Origin: Kosakonia sacchari
GTDB taxonomy: Bacteria; Pseudomonadota; Gammaproteobacteria; Enterobacterales; Enterobacteriaceae
Direction of reading: 5' to 3'
NCBI GenBank assembly: GCA_900109485.1
Contig: FOAY01000003.1
Coordinates: 428,816 to 492,815, forward strand
Length of the DNA stretch: 64,000 bases
Of this stretch, positions 1-9,673 are shown piece after piece; positions within the stretch are counted from its first letter, which is position 1; the number at the start of each line of letters is the position of its first letter. Both the position numbers and the translations under genes were made by a program. The notes under the pieces are model-generated. The model was given only the letters and a program-made list of their open reading frames with translations, made no database searches and was not told where the DNA came from.

Positions 1-3000
1 TACGGCGAACGGCTTTGCCGGGACGCTCGGTAGCCTGACGCTGAACGCGCCGGGCGCCATTATCAACACCGCGCTGCTGTATGCGGCAAACAACCTGGCG
101 CTGTATGCCAACAGCATCACCAACCAGCGCGGCGATATGCTGGCGGGTAACAATCTGGTGCTGCAACGGGACGCGGCGGGGAATGCCAACAGCGAGGTGA
201 TCAACACCTCCGGCAGTATTGAAACGCGAAATGGCGATATCACCATTAAGACCGGGCATCTGCTGAATCAGCGGGATGGTTTAACAGTAAATACGGTAAA
301 AACTACGGCCCAGGTCATTCCAGGGGTCGGTGATCCTACCTTGAGCGTACATTATTCACTGCTTCCTACGGGAAGTTATGGGTACTACACGGTTAAAAAT
401 GCTGTGGAAGGCAACAACTGTGCAGGAGCTGATGGTGGGTGTTCTGTATGGATAGAAACGACTTATCACTATGCGCCGTTCGAAGGATATGACACCCAAA
501 AATTTGTTTTAAGTGAAACCCGGACGGATGTCAGCAGTAGTGGCGGAAGCGCACGTATCGCGTCAGGCCGGAATGCGGTGATTTCGGCAGGTGTGCTGGA
601 CAATAAAGCCAGCGATATACTCAGCGCGAATAATTTGTTATTGCAGGGGACGCAGCTTAATAACCAGAGCTGGCAAAACAGCACCTCTGCAGACGTTCTT
701 GTTTACAAATATGGGACGGGGAACCAGGTTACTTATGCGGAAGATGCGATTCCGGATGGCGGCTTAAAGAATAAAAACGATAAATATCAACAATATGTAC
801 AAGACATCGCTTATACCCTGACCGGGCACGAAATACAGACAACACAGGGCCAGCTTTACCGTGCGGTGATTCAGGCTGGTGGTAATGTTAGCGCGAATTT
901 CAGCAACAATATCAGTAATACCAACACCACGGCTCACACCGGTGGTGTTACAGGAACCATCATTGCCCCGTCACTGAATACCCTGAGCAATCAGGGTATC
1001 GGCGGTAGCGTGGCGAAACAGGCGCTGGCCGCAGGGCCGGTCGCGGTGAATTCCCCGCAGTGGCAGGATCAACTGCAAAATGCGCTGCAACAGATTAACG
1101 GCGGCAGCGGGCTTGATAACGGCGCGGCGCTGGCAACGCCGGGCAGCCAGCAGAAAGGCAATGCCAGCCTGGGCAATAGCGGCAGCCTGGCCAGCGCAGG
1201 CGTGACCACGGCAGCGCTGAAAAACACCGGCACGACACCGCAGCAGGGCAAAACCGTCGATACCAGCGCTTACCCGCTGCCGACCGGCAATAGCGGTTAT
1301 TTTGTGGTCACGGATAACCCGAAAAGCCCTTATCTCATCACCGTAAACCCGAAACTCGACGGCCTGGGGCAGTTGGATCCGGCACTGTTTGGCGATCTGA
1401 ATAAGCTACTTGGCATCACCCCGGCCGCCGCGCCGCGTGAAACCAATCCGACGTATACCAACGAGACGCAGTTCCTCGGTTCGTCGTATATGTTAGGCCG
1501 CCTCAACCTGAACCCCGATTATGACTACCGGTTCCTCGGCGATGCGGCGTTCGACACGCGCTATGTCAGCAATGCGCTGCTGAACCAGACCGGCAGCCGC
1601 TACCTGAACGGTATGGGTTCCGATCTTGCGCAAATGCAGTATCTGATGGATAACGCCGCCAGCGCGCAGCAGTCGCTTGGGCTGTCGTTCGGCGTGGCGC
1701 TCACCGCGGATCAAATCGCTTCCCTCGACCACAGTATTTTGTGGTGGGAGAGTGCGACGATTAACGGCGAGACGGTGATGATCCCCAAACTTTACCTGTC
1801 GCCGAAAGACGTCGCGGTGAACAACGGCAGCGTGATCGCCGGGAACAACGTCAGCCTTGACGGTGGCAACGTCACCAACATCGGCAGCACGCTGCTGGCG
1901 CGTAACGATCTCAGCGTCAACAGCAGCGGGCAGATAACCAACAGCAATGATGCGCTGCTGAAAGCGGGCGGCAACGTTGATCTCAGCGCCATTGGCGATA
2001 TCAGCAACATCAGCTCCACCATCAGCGGCAAAACCGTGGCGCTGGAGAGCGTGGAGGGCAGCATCAACAACCTGACGCTGGCCGATCAGTATGCGCTCAA
2101 CACGCAGGGTAAATCGGGTTCGGTCAGCATCAGGGACACCACGCTTGGCAGCATCGCCAGCATTACCGCGACGGATGGCCTGTCGCTGGTGGCGGACAAG
2201 GACATCACCTTTACCGGTGCGACGGCCTCAGCGGGTGGCGCTCTGTTGATGGACGCTGGCGGCAATATCGCCGTTAATGCCATCCAGAAAAATGAGGCTT
2301 ACAGCCAGTCCGGTTTCCGCAATCTCACGGATACCGGCCGCTCCACCGTCGGTTACCAGGGCAGCAGCATTGCCGCGGGCGGCAATCTGGCGATGCAGGC
2401 GGGCAACAATCTGACGCTCAGCGCCAGCAATGTCAGCGCCGGGAAATCGGCACAGTTGTCGGCAGGCAACGATCTGAACCTCGACGCGCGGCAGACCAGC
2501 AACGCCAGCCGCAGCGGCAAAAGTGAAAATCACAGCACCGGCGTCGATCGCACCACGGTCAGTGCCGGTGACAATCTGTTGTTGACGGCAGGCCGGGACA
2601 TCAATTCGCAGGCCGCCGGGCTGGCGGCAGAGCAGCAGGTCGGCATGCAGGCAGGACGCGATGTCAATCTGCTGGCGGAAGCCACCACCCAGGGCGACAG
2701 CTACAAAGCCAGCAAGAAAACGGTCATTAACGAGCAGGTCCGCCAGCAAGGCACCGAGATTGCCAGCGGCACCGACACCACGATTATCGCCGGGCGCGAT
2801 ATGAATGCCGCAGCGGCGCAGGTATTGGCAAAAGGTGATGTCGGGATTTCTGCCGGCCGCAATCTGACTCTGACGACCGCGACCGAAAGTGATTACGACT
2901 ACTTTGAAGAGTACAAAACCAAAAAAGGTTTTCTGAGCAAAAAAACGACACACACCATCAGGGAAAACAGCTCGACCAATGAACTGGCATCACTGGTGAG

Positions 3001-6000
3001 TGGCGATAATGTCTCTCTGCAGGCGGGCAATGATCTGCTTGTCAGAGGATCAGCCGTCACGGCGAGCGGTGATATCGCGATTAAAGGGGGAAGCGATGTC
3101 ACCATTGATGCCGCAACGGAAAACGCCAGCAACTACAGCATGAAGAAAACCACCAAAAGTGGGATTTTCGGCGGCGGGCTGGGCATCACCATTGGTTCGC
3201 AGTCATCCAAAGAGACGCGCAAAGGGGCGCAGGTTACGCAAAGCGATTCGCGCAGCATCATTGGTACTTCTGCGGGCAACATTATCATTGAGGCCGGTGA
3301 TAAAGCGAAGCTGGTAGCAACCAATATGGTTGCCGGACGGGATGCGGCAGATACCACCCGTAAAACCGGACATATCGATGTGAAAGCCAGCGATATTGAG
3401 ATCGTGGCGGGCAAAGATGTGGTCAGCGGTTCAGTGAAACAGGAGAGCAAAAGCAGCGGTATTGGGATCTCGCTCTCTAACCCGATTATCGACACGGTTC
3501 GCAATCTCCGCGATATCGTCAAAATGGGCGGCAGTGGCATCACGCAGGCGAAAGCGCTCGCCGGGGAAGCGGCCGCTGCAGCGTTTGATATTTCTGGTGG
3601 GGGAATGCAGGCAGCATTACCGATCACTTACGGTAAATCCTCTTCCAGTAGCGAAATGCACTACACCGGCGAATATGCCGTGGGGAATACCCTGACCTCT
3701 GCAGGGAACGTTCAGTTGTCGGCAACCGGTGCGAAAGGTAACGGCGATGTGCTGATTAGTGGCAGTAAAATCAGCGCGAAAGAAGCGGCGATTATCGAAG
3801 CACAACGCAATGTGGACATCATTCCGTCCACCGATACGCAGGTCAGCAGCAGCAAATCCAGCAGTAAGAGCTGGAGTGTGACGGATGCACTTCCGGGCGC
3901 AGGTTCGGTGATTCGAACCGTCAGCGGTGGCCCGAATCACGGCGCCAGCGTCCTGCCATTCAGCTACAGCAAAGCAAACAGCAACGAGAGCAGCCAGACA
4001 ACGGCGCAGACCGGCAGCCAGATAACCGCGAATGATATTTATATCAACAGCAAAGACGGCCATGTGAATATCTCCGGCAGTTCACTGGCGGCAATCAATG
4101 ATTTGATGCTGTCAGCTGAAAACGGGGATATCACTGTCAGTACCGGTAATAACCATGTCGTGAAAGAGAGTTCCGGCAGCCAGACGCAAATTGGTTCGCT
4201 CGGCGGCGATGGTTACAGCGGGACGGTGGGCTGGAACAATAATAAATATGCCTCCGAACTGGATCGTAACCAGCAAAGCACACTGCGCAGCCAGATTGCC
4301 AGCCGTGATGGCAATGTGAGTCTGCAGGCCGGAAAAGATGTGGCGATTGATGGCGCAGACATCAGCGCCGGGAAATCGGTCACGCTTGGTGGGGAAAACG
4401 TGCGTCTGGACGTCAGCGAAGACAGTCTGAAAACGCACAGCGAATCCTCTAATACGCAATACGGCGTGAAAGCCTCGGTATCGGGCTGGGCTGTTACGGC
4501 GGTACAGGCGGCGGAGAATGCGGCACGTGCTACGGAAGAGAACCGCGATCCCCGTCTCTCCGCCATCTATGCTGCGCAGGCAGGGCTGAGCGTTGCCACG
4601 GAAACCGTCCTGTCGGACATGAATCCGTCGGCATTCAAAGTCAGTGTTGACGTGACTGCCGGTTCGTCAAAACAGCAACAGGATTACAGCAGCCAGCAGC
4701 AACAGGGCAGCACCATTAAAGCGGGCGATACCGTCAATATTAAAGCTCGCCAGGACATTGAAGGTGCGGGCGTCAGTATTGCCGCGAAAAATATCAACCT
4801 TGATGCCGGGCGCGATATCACGCTTACCACGGCACAGGATATGGAGAAACTGAAAACCCGCGCCAGCGGCAATCAGATTTCCGCAGGAGCGGGGTTTTCA
4901 TTCGGTGGTTCACAAAATGGTGTCACCATCCAGGCGGGGGCAAGCACTTACAGCAACAAAGAGGATGGCAGCACTCTTACTCATCACAACAGCACCCTCA
5001 CCGCTGAGCAAAACCTGACCGTTACCAGCGGGCGCGATACCACGCTGAAAGGGACAGAACTTAAAGGTGACAAGGTTGCTGTTGATGTGGGCCGCAACCT
5101 GACTATCGCCAGCCAGCAGGATACGGATGAGTATGCCAGTAAGTCGGCTTCTGGTGGTGTGAGCGTCAGTGTCTGCGTTCCTCCTATCTGTGCGGGGAAT
5201 GTGGTGCAGGGTAGCGTTACCGCGGCTGGCGGGAAGATCACCAATGACTACAAATCGGTCATTGATCAAAGCGGCATTTATGCGGGCAAAGGCGGTTTCG
5301 ATATTTATGTGGGTAATCACACCCAGCTCGACGGAGCGGTTATCGCTTCTGAAGCCGATGCCGGTAAAAACCGTCTCGATACCGGAACGCTGGGCTGGAG
5401 TGATATCCACAACAAGGCTGAGTCAGGCGGCAGTCAGTTTGCTGTCAGTGTCTCCGGCGGCGCTAATAATGGAGAGAATGGTAATCTGCAACCCGCGTCA
5501 ACCGGGCTGCCGGGAACGTCACTGGCCAGCGTGTCCGACAGCGCCAGTAGCACCACGCACAGTGCGGTGGCTGCTGGCGATATCATCATTCGCGATAAAG
5601 ACAAGCAACAGCAGGATATTGCCGATCTGAGCCGCGATACTGCCGGTGCACACAAGGCGCTGGAGAACAATTTTGACAAGGGCAAAATTCAGGATCAGTT
5701 AGACATTCAGACCCAGGCCGTTGCGTTGGGTACCCAGGCGATGGATGCCTGGCGGCAGAGTCAGTTGGACGAGGGTAAAAAGAAAATCCGCGCGGATATG
5801 GAGGCGAACGGTGAACTGGATGGCCTGACGGAACAGCAGATTGATGACAAAATCGCGGGTTCTGCACAGTATAAAGAGGTCGATAAGGAATACGGCGTCG
5901 GCAGTGATTTCTGGCGTAACGGCACTGCGCTGACGGGGCTACTGGCGGGGGCGCTGGGTGGAAATGTCACTGGCGGGATGGCGGCAGGCGCAGCACCGTA

Positions 6001-7279
6001 TGTGGCAGGGCTGATAAAAAGCGTCACCGATGGTCATAAAAGCGCGCGCATTGCACTACATACCCTGGCGTCAGCAGTGCTGGTGCAGTTGCAGGGCGGC
6101 AATGCTGCTGTCGGAGCGGCAGGTGGTTTTATCGCGGCGTCGAGTTCAGAAGCGCTGTCGCTGGCGTTTTATAACAAAGAGCCGGATAAGCTGTCACCGG
6201 ATGAAAAAACGGTGATAGTGAACCTTGTGGCTGCGCTGGGTGCGGCAGGCGGTAGCGTGGCTGCAGGGAACAGCAGTGGTATCGGCGGCGGAGCAAATGC
6301 GGCACGGGTGGAGGTTGAGAACAATACTTTTCTGATAAGCCTCCATCCTGATGCCTATCAGAATGAATTTAAGAAAAGTGGCGACCCACTTTACCGACTG
6401 ACTGATAAATATGAACAGGAAGTACGGGAACATGCTGAAGCTGGTGATCCCGTAGCAATACAGGAATTACATAATCTCGAAGAGGCGAAAGAAAACGCTA
6501 AAGCAGCTATTGCTCTTTATGGCGTCCTTGCTGGAGGTTCCACCGCGCTTGCTGCTACTCCCGAGCTGATTGCCCTTGTCAGGGCGACTGCCAGTAGTTG
6601 CGCGGGAAACCCGGTGCTCTGTGCTAATGAAGTTAGTATATGGATAGCAGAAATGGCTGTCGGGGATGCGCTTCCGGCAGGTCTGACAGCCGCGACGGTC
6701 AGTAAGATGTCGGTAGCTGAACTGTCAGAGCTGAAGGCGTTGATGGCTGTTGAGAAACAGACGGGCCAGAAAGTCAGTGCGGAATCACTTGAAACGGTAA
6801 TGTTTAACTCTGGCGGAAAGGGGAACTGGACCAAGGAGCTTAATAATCCACAGCCTAATAAAATTTATCCGGTTGATGGAAATAAAATCTTTAAAACTGA
6901 TGAATTAGGCCGTACGTCAAGTGTTGAAGCAAACCTCTCGCTGATCACAAATGATCGTAATACGTACCAGCAATGTAAAACAGGTAAATGCGGACTAGAT
7001 AGTGATGAAGGAGGACATTTAATTGCATCTATTTTTAATGGTCCGGGAGAAAAAATAAATATTGTTCCTATGGATGCAAACCTAAATAAAGGTGAGTGGA
7101 AGAAAATGGAGAATTACTGGGCTAATGAGCTTAAGTCTGGTAATTCAGTTAATGTAAAAATAAATCCTGTTTATATTGGTGAAAGCCAGAGGCCAGTCAG
7201 TTTTGATGTCGTTTACTCTATCAATAATGACCGACCTGTGGTAAAAAACATTAATAACATGCCAGGAGGAGTGAAATGA
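1..7279 (+). CDS. cdiA: CdiA contact-dependent growth inhibition effector, 3' part (5' end outside window)
   Basis: Large surface filament that delivers a C-terminal toxin into neighbouring bacteria. The frame is already open at base 2, so the TPS domain and first FHA repeats lie outside the window. In order, the visible part shows: the end of the FHA-1 repeats; a divergent segment (about 290-900) that should be the receptor-binding domain; a Tyr/Pro-rich YP-type domain (about 1260-1800, with the run NQTGSRYLNGMGSDLAQMQY); long FHA-2 repeats rich in AGxDxxL (1800-5500); a Gly/Ala-rich pretoxin segment (about 5930-6300); and the VENN motif at 6314-6325. After VENN comes an entry domain with a hydrophobic stretch and a Cys pair, then a nuclease tip (about 6780-7279) with EGGHLIAS and NIVPMDANLNKGEWKKME. 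That pattern fits the DNA/RNA non-specific Endonuclease_NS_2 type seen in Bacillus YeeF. The stop overlaps the next gene by 4 bases. The toxin class is a motif-level assignment. Confidence 0.93.
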   Translation, partial: TANGFAGTLGSLTLNAPGAIINTALLYAANNLALYANSITNQRGDMLAGNNLVLQRDAAGNANSEVINTSGSIETRNGDITIKTGHLLNQRDGLTVNTVKTTAQVIPGVGDPTLSVHYSLLPTGSYGYYTVKNAVEGNNCAGADGGCSVWIETTYHYAPFEGYDTQKFVLSETRTDVSSSGGSARIASGRNAVISAGVLDNKASDILSANNLLLQGTQLNNQSWQNSTSADVLVYKYGTGNQVTYAEDAIPDGGLKNKNDKYQQYVQDIAYTLTGHEIQTTQGQLYRAVIQAGGNVSANFSNNISNTNTTAHTGGVTGTIIAPSLNTLSNQGIGGSVAKQALAAGPVAVNSPQWQDQLQNALQQINGGSGLDNGAALATPGSQQKGNASLGNSGSLASAGVTTAALKNTGTTPQQGKTVDTSAYPLPTGNSGYFVVTDNPKSPYLITVNPKLDGLGQLDPALFGDLNKLLGITPAAAPRETNPTYTNETQFLGSSYMLGRLNLNPDYDYRFLGDAAFDTRYVSNALLNQTGSRYLNGMGSDLAQMQYLMDNAASAQQSLGLSFGVALTADQIASLDHSILWWESATINGETVMIPKLYLSPKDVAVNNGSVIAGNNVSLDGGNVTNIGSTLLARNDLSVNSSGQITNSNDALLKAGGNVDLSAIGDISNISSTISGKTVALESVEGSINNLTLADQYALNTQGKSGSVSIRDTTLGSIASITATDGLSLVADKDITFTGATASAGGALLMDAGGNIAVNAIQKNEAYSQSGFRNLTDTGRSTVGYQGSSIAAGGNLAMQAGNNLTLSASNVSAGKSAQLSAGNDLNLDARQTSNASRSGKSENHSTGVDRTTVSAGDNLLLTAGRDINSQAAGLAAEQQVGMQAGRDVNLLAEATTQGDSYKASKKTVINEQVRQQGTEIASGTDTTIIAGRDMNAAAAQVLAKGDVGISAGRNLTLTTATESDYDYFEEYKTKKGFLSKKTTHTIRENSSTNELASLVSGDNVSLQAGNDLLVRGSAVTASGDIAIKGGSDVTIDAATENASNYSMKKTTKSGIFGGGLGITIGSQSSKETRKGAQVTQSDSRSIIGTSAGNIIIEAGDKAKLVATNMVAGRDAADTTRKTGHIDVKASDIEIVAGKDVVSGSVKQESKSSGIGISLSNPIIDTVRNLRDIVKMGGSGITQAKALAGEAAAAAFDISGGGMQAALPITYGKSSSSSEMHYTGEYAVGNTLTSAGNVQLSATGAKGNGDVLISGSKISAKEAAIIEAQRNVDIIPSTDTQVSSSKSSSKSWSVTDALPGAGSVIRTVSGGPNHGASVLPFSYSKANSNESSQTTAQTGSQITANDIYINSKDGHVNISGSSLAAINDLMLSAENGDITVSTGNNHVVKESSGSQTQIGSLGGDGYSGTVGWNNNKYASELDRNQQSTLRSQIASRDGNVSLQAGKDVAIDGADISAGKSVTLGGENVRLDVSEDSLKTHSESSNTQYGVKASVSGWAVTAVQAAENAARATEENRDPRLSAIYAAQAGLSVATETVLSDMNPSAFKVSVDVTAGSSKQQQDYSSQQQQGSTIKAGDTVNIKARQDIEGAGVSIAAKNINLDAGRDITLTTAQDMEKLKTRASGNQISAGAGFSFGGSQNGVTIQAGASTYSNKEDGSTLTHHNSTLTAEQNLTVTSGRDTTLKGTELKGDKVAVDVGRNLTIASQQDTDEYASKSASGGVSVSVCVPPICAGNVVQGSVTAAGGKITNDYKSVIDQSGIYAGKGGFDIYVGNHTQLDGAVIASEADAGKNRLDTGTLGWSDIHNKAESGGSQFAVSVSGGANNGENGNLQPASTGLPGTSLASVSDSASSTTHSAVAAGDIIIRDKDKQQQDIADLSRDTAGAHKALENNFDKGKIQDQLDIQTQAVALGTQAMDAWRQSQLDEGKKKIRADMEANGELDGLTEQQIDDKIAGSAQYKEVDKEYGVGSDFWRNGTALTGLLAGALGGNVTGGMAAGAAPYVAGLIKSVTDGHKSARIALHTLASAVLVQLQGGNAAVGAAGGFIAASSSEALSLAFYNKEPDKLSPDEKTVIVNLVAALGAAGGSVAAGNSSGIGGGANAARVEVENNTFLISLHPDAYQNEFKKSGDPLYRLTDKYEQEVREHAEAGDPVAIQELHNLEEAKENAKAAIALYGVLAGGSTALAATPELIALVRATASSCAGNPVLCANEVSIWIAEMAVGDALPAGLTAATVSKMSVAELSELKALMAVEKQTGQKVSAESLETVMFNSGGKGNWTKELNNPQPNKIYPVDGNKIFKTDELGRTSSVEANLSLITNDRNTYQQCKTGKCGLDSDEGGHLIASIFNGPGEKINIVPMDANLNKGEWKKMENYWANELKSGNSVNVKINPVYIGESQRPVSFDVVYSINNDRPVVKNINNMPGGVK

Positions 7280-7608
7280 GCGAATTAGATATATTTCATA
7301 ATAGAATTGGTCAGTTATTGGTCGATGCAGGGCCAGCTGACGCAACAAAGATAATCGTTTGTGCCAAGCTGTCTCTGGATGGAGAGTCATGTGAGTATGA
7401 GTATGACTATATTGATTTCAATGGAAAAAAAAATTGGTTTGTCCCGGATGGATTAGCCAGTCATAATCTTCGAATATTACTAATAGAAATGAGGAATGCA
7501 TATGTTAGGAATAATTTGACCAACGGTAAATCTGGGTGGAATGAATGTAAAATAATAGTTGATATTAAGAGTGGTAAAATAAATATCGACTTTAAATATG
7601 AAAATTAA
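7276..7608 (+). CDS. cdiI: CdiI immunity protein, YezG-like
   Basis: A 110-residue protein that should neutralise the nuclease tip of the upstream CdiA in the cytoplasm. Its ATG overlaps the cdiA stop (ATGA), the normal toxin/immunity coupling. The sequence YDYIDFNGKKNWFVPDG followed by SHNLRILLIEMR resembles the YezG/DUF600 immunity family, whose Bacillus member protects against the YeeF DNase. This agrees with the independent nuclease call for the toxin. Base composition is clearly more AT-rich than the cdiA body, as is usual for exchangeable toxin/immunity cassettes. The family assignment is from memory of the motif pattern; the immunity role is supported mainly by position. Confidence 0.78.
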   Translation: MSELDIFHNRIGQLLVDAGPADATKIIVCAKLSLDGESCEYEYDYIDFNGKKNWFVPDGLASHNLRILLIEMRNAYVRNNLTNGKSGWNECKIIVDIKSGKINIDFKYEN

Positions 7609-7919
7609 TGACAAATTCGCCTACAGTTAGTTAGATTTTTCGCCCTGATATGCATTGTTCGCTGTCAGGGGAGATTTGTTTTTGCCGCGCCTGAGGAGGT
7701 TATTGCATTGGCTAAAGACATGGGGGGCGATGTATTGGGCGGCCCGTATAAATATCTGGCTGGCTTGATTATAAACCCAGCGTAACCTGGATCAGGGGGT
7801 TGCACCATTATCCAGGAGTACTGGTAGTACAATATTTACCATGCTCGTTTTTAAATGTACCTGGAGGAACTGCATAGGCAACCAATGGACTTGTTTAATC
7901 CCTGAGAAATACTGAGTAA
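7609..7919 (+). other. Gene-free decayed stretch after cdiI
   Basis: About 310 AT-rich bases with no plausible gene. A short open stretch near 7683-7785 would encode a peptide with ALAKDMGGDVLGGPYKYLAG before a stop. It looks like the end of an older toxin or immunity gene but I cannot name it. An imperfect inverted repeat (CCCTGA ... TCAGGG, about 7642-7669) could be a weak terminator for cdiI. Confidence 0.4.
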
Positions 7920-8108
7920 TTACCCTCTAACGATGCGACGAAAAGTATTGCAGAAGTTAATGTCTGGAAAGATGATAAAGCATTAAATAATTATTTTTCT
8001 GGAGCACAAATTGGTGACGGTATTTTTGAAAATAGTACATATATATTAACCTTCGCAAAAGGTAGGACGTGGTACGAAACCGTATCACCTATAGGTAAGT
8101 GGAAATGA
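7920..8108 (+). pseudogene. 3' remnant of an orphan CDI-type toxin
   Basis: An open frame without a start (stop codon just before it) encodes about 62 residues ending in TFAKGRTWYETVSPIGKWK. Its TGA (8106-8108) overlaps the ATG of the following barstar-like gene (8105-8107), exactly the 4-base overlap used by cdiA/cdiI pairs. I therefore read it as the last part of a displaced toxin domain whose 5' portion has been lost. Barstar-type immunity suggests a ribonuclease target, but the fragment itself was not recognised as barnase. Confidence 0.55.
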
Positions 8109-8400
8109 GTATGGACGTAATTAAATTTGATGGTTCTCAAATAAACAGTAAGGCTGATTTTCATCAGATTATTGCCGAAAGTTGGATTTTGGCCCCTATT
8201 ATGGCCGTAACGTCGATGCACTTTGGGATATGTTAAGTACGGGAATGGCTGGTGGGATGGTTATTGTTTGGGAAAATTCAGAACATTCAAAACAGAGAAT
8301 GGGTGACGATTTCGACCTAATCATCAGTGTCTTTGAACAAACAAAGCAACGATATTTAGGGAAAGGCAATGATAACGTTTTTGACTATGTGCTCAACTGA
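8105..8400 (+). pseudogene. Barstar-like orphan immunity gene, frameshifted
   Basis: The first frame (from 8105) reads MSMDVIKFDGSQINSKADFH and then runs off. The frame one base away continues from about 8182 as LDFGPYYGRNVDALWDMLST and on to LIISVFEQTKQRYLG, ending at 8400. The joined reading has the hallmark order of barstar (barnase inhibitor) proteins: an N-terminal beta strand, FGxYYGRNxDALWD, and a C-terminal amphipathic helix. A single missing T near 8178-8182 (GAAAGTTGG where GAAAGTTTGG would restore frame) explains the break. It follows a toxin remnant with an ATGA overlap, so it was probably a cdiI-type immunity gene and is now inactive. Confidence 0.75.
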
Positions 8401-8437
8401 CTGAAATAACATGCTTTAGTCTATCTCTTATCGATAA

Positions 8438-8590
8438 TTGTCAATCGCGTATGTGGTGGGATTGATTAAAAATGCCATTGATAGGCATAAAGGCGCGTGT
8501 ATTTTATTGCATACATGCCAGTACAGTGGCGCGGAGGTGCCTGGAACAAATGTGGCATCGGTGCCGGGAGGGGCATTCGATCTGCGTTGC
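8438..8590 (+). pseudogene. cdiA: Relic of a CdiA pretoxin segment
   Basis: The reading AYVVGLIKNAIDRHKGACIL and LHT is a degraded copy of the intact cdiA segment at about 5998-6070 (PYVAGLIKSVTDGHKSARIA, LHT). After that the similarity decays. No start, RBS or continuing domain is present. It shows that this AT-rich stretch once carried another full cdiA 3' module upstream of its own toxin. Confidence 0.6.
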
Positions 8591-8744
8591 CTGAAACGTT
8601 ATATCTCACGTGAAGTCTATACAATCCTGCGGAATCAAACCTGGCAGATTAACAGTACTTAAATAATGACTTGACTCTTAGAAGGTCGTACAAGGAAGTC
8701 AATATACATGCCATTAGTGGCCGTCTTTCCTTGAATCACATGCG

Positions 8745-8955
8745 CTGGAAGGCAGCATGAGCCGTCGTGGTAACTGTCACGACAACGCGGTTGAAGAAAT
8801 TTTTTCCAGTTACTGAAAAGTATGAACGGGTAAAGAAAAAGATCTACGGTACTTGGGAAGAAGCTCGCAGCGATATTTTTGATCACATCGAAATGTTTTA
8901 TAGCAGTAAGCGGTTGTATGGTTTGAGTGCTCAGATGTCAATGGCGGAGTATTAA
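8745..8955 (+). mobile_element. IS3-family transposase (orfB) C-terminal relic
   Basis: Across two frames the translation gives LEGSMSRRGNCHDNAVEE, then KYERVKKKIYGTWEEARSDI and EMFYSSKRLYGLSAQMSMAEY. This is the end of the DDE integrase core of IS3-group orfB proteins (MSRRGNCxDNA ... PKRRHGxLGxxSPxxF). At least one frameshift lies near 8815, and the rest of the transposase and both terminal repeats are missing. It is a dead remnant inside the orphan toxin array. Confidence 0.75.
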
Positions 8956-9050
8956 CATAAATATTATTAACGGCTCGAAATTATCTATATTATTCATGGC
9001 GATTAATATCGATTTATTACGACTATACCGAAAAATGGAGTAACTAAGTG

Positions 9051-9395
9051 ATGTTCATAGAAAATAATCCTGATGAAATTGAGTTGCTCTCTTTTTTTGA
9101 AAGTGAACCTGTTTCGTTTAAACGAGAAAATGTTAGTTTTTTATATACTGCAAAAAACCAATATGGTCTTAGCGTTTATTTTTCTTTTAGTATTGTTGAA
9201 GGTTGGATTCAATACTCAATGAAACTACATGATAACGAAATATCTCATGCTTGTATTGATGGCGTTAACTCATTTAGCATAAAGAATGATAAACTTGGTG
9301 ATTATATTTATATTGAGGTTGTTACAGAGAATTTAATTAATAAGGTTGAAATACGTATAAAGCCGGATATAAAAATTCGCTCTGTTGTCAGATAA
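9051..9395 (+). CDS. Small unrecognised protein, possible orphan immunity protein
   Basis: An intact 114-residue acidic protein from very AT-rich DNA. TGGAG at 9036-9040 serves either the GTG at 9048 or the ATG at 9051; I chose the ATG. The product is soluble with alternating beta-type strands (VSFLYTAKNQYGLSVYFSFS, YIYIEVVTENLINKVEIRIK) and no signal peptide or membrane segment. I do not recognise the family. It lies between an IS3 relic and an IS256 relic in the orphan CDI array, and size, composition and context fit an immunity gene that outlived its toxin, but no toxin remains beside it. Confidence 0.5.
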   Translation: MFIENNPDEIELLSFFESEPVSFKRENVSFLYTAKNQYGLSVYFSFSIVEGWIQYSMKLHDNEISHACIDGVNSFSIKNDKLGDYIYIEVVTENLINKVEIRIKPDIKIRSVVR

Positions 9396-9504
9396 CGCGA
9401 ATTCCGAATGTTGGGCTACTGTTATGTTTGCTTCAGCCACTCCAGAGTGGAGTGTTAGAAATTCTGTGTCATCACCGTAATATGTAACAAAAAAGGAATG
9501 GCGC

Positions 9505-9673
9505 ATGTTCCAGCCCTTTGATTTCGACAAAGCTCTTAAAGTACTCAACCGTTCAGACATTAACGCGGTAAAGATGGCATCTTAACAGCGTTAATCAAAC
9601 AGTTAACTGAAGATACCCTGTCAGCATGTCTTGACTCCCATCTGGTTCTGGATGTGGAGACAATCGTAAAAAT
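9505..9673 (+). mobile_element. IS256-family transposase N-terminal relic
   Basis: The reading MFQPFDFDKALKVLNRSD, then after a frameshift GKDGILTALIKQLTEDTLSA and CLDSHL, matches the start of IS256-type Mutator transposases (FDFDKALKxL...GKDGILTPLIKQLTEAALxAELDSHL). It stops abruptly at 9673, exactly where sequence duplicated from cdiA begins. The element is only a scrap, but its edge marks a recombination junction. Confidence 0.7.

Noticed and set aside
2228-2953. 241-residue open frame on the minus strand
   Set aside because: Antisense shadow of the cdiA FHA repeats; repeat periodicity explains its length.
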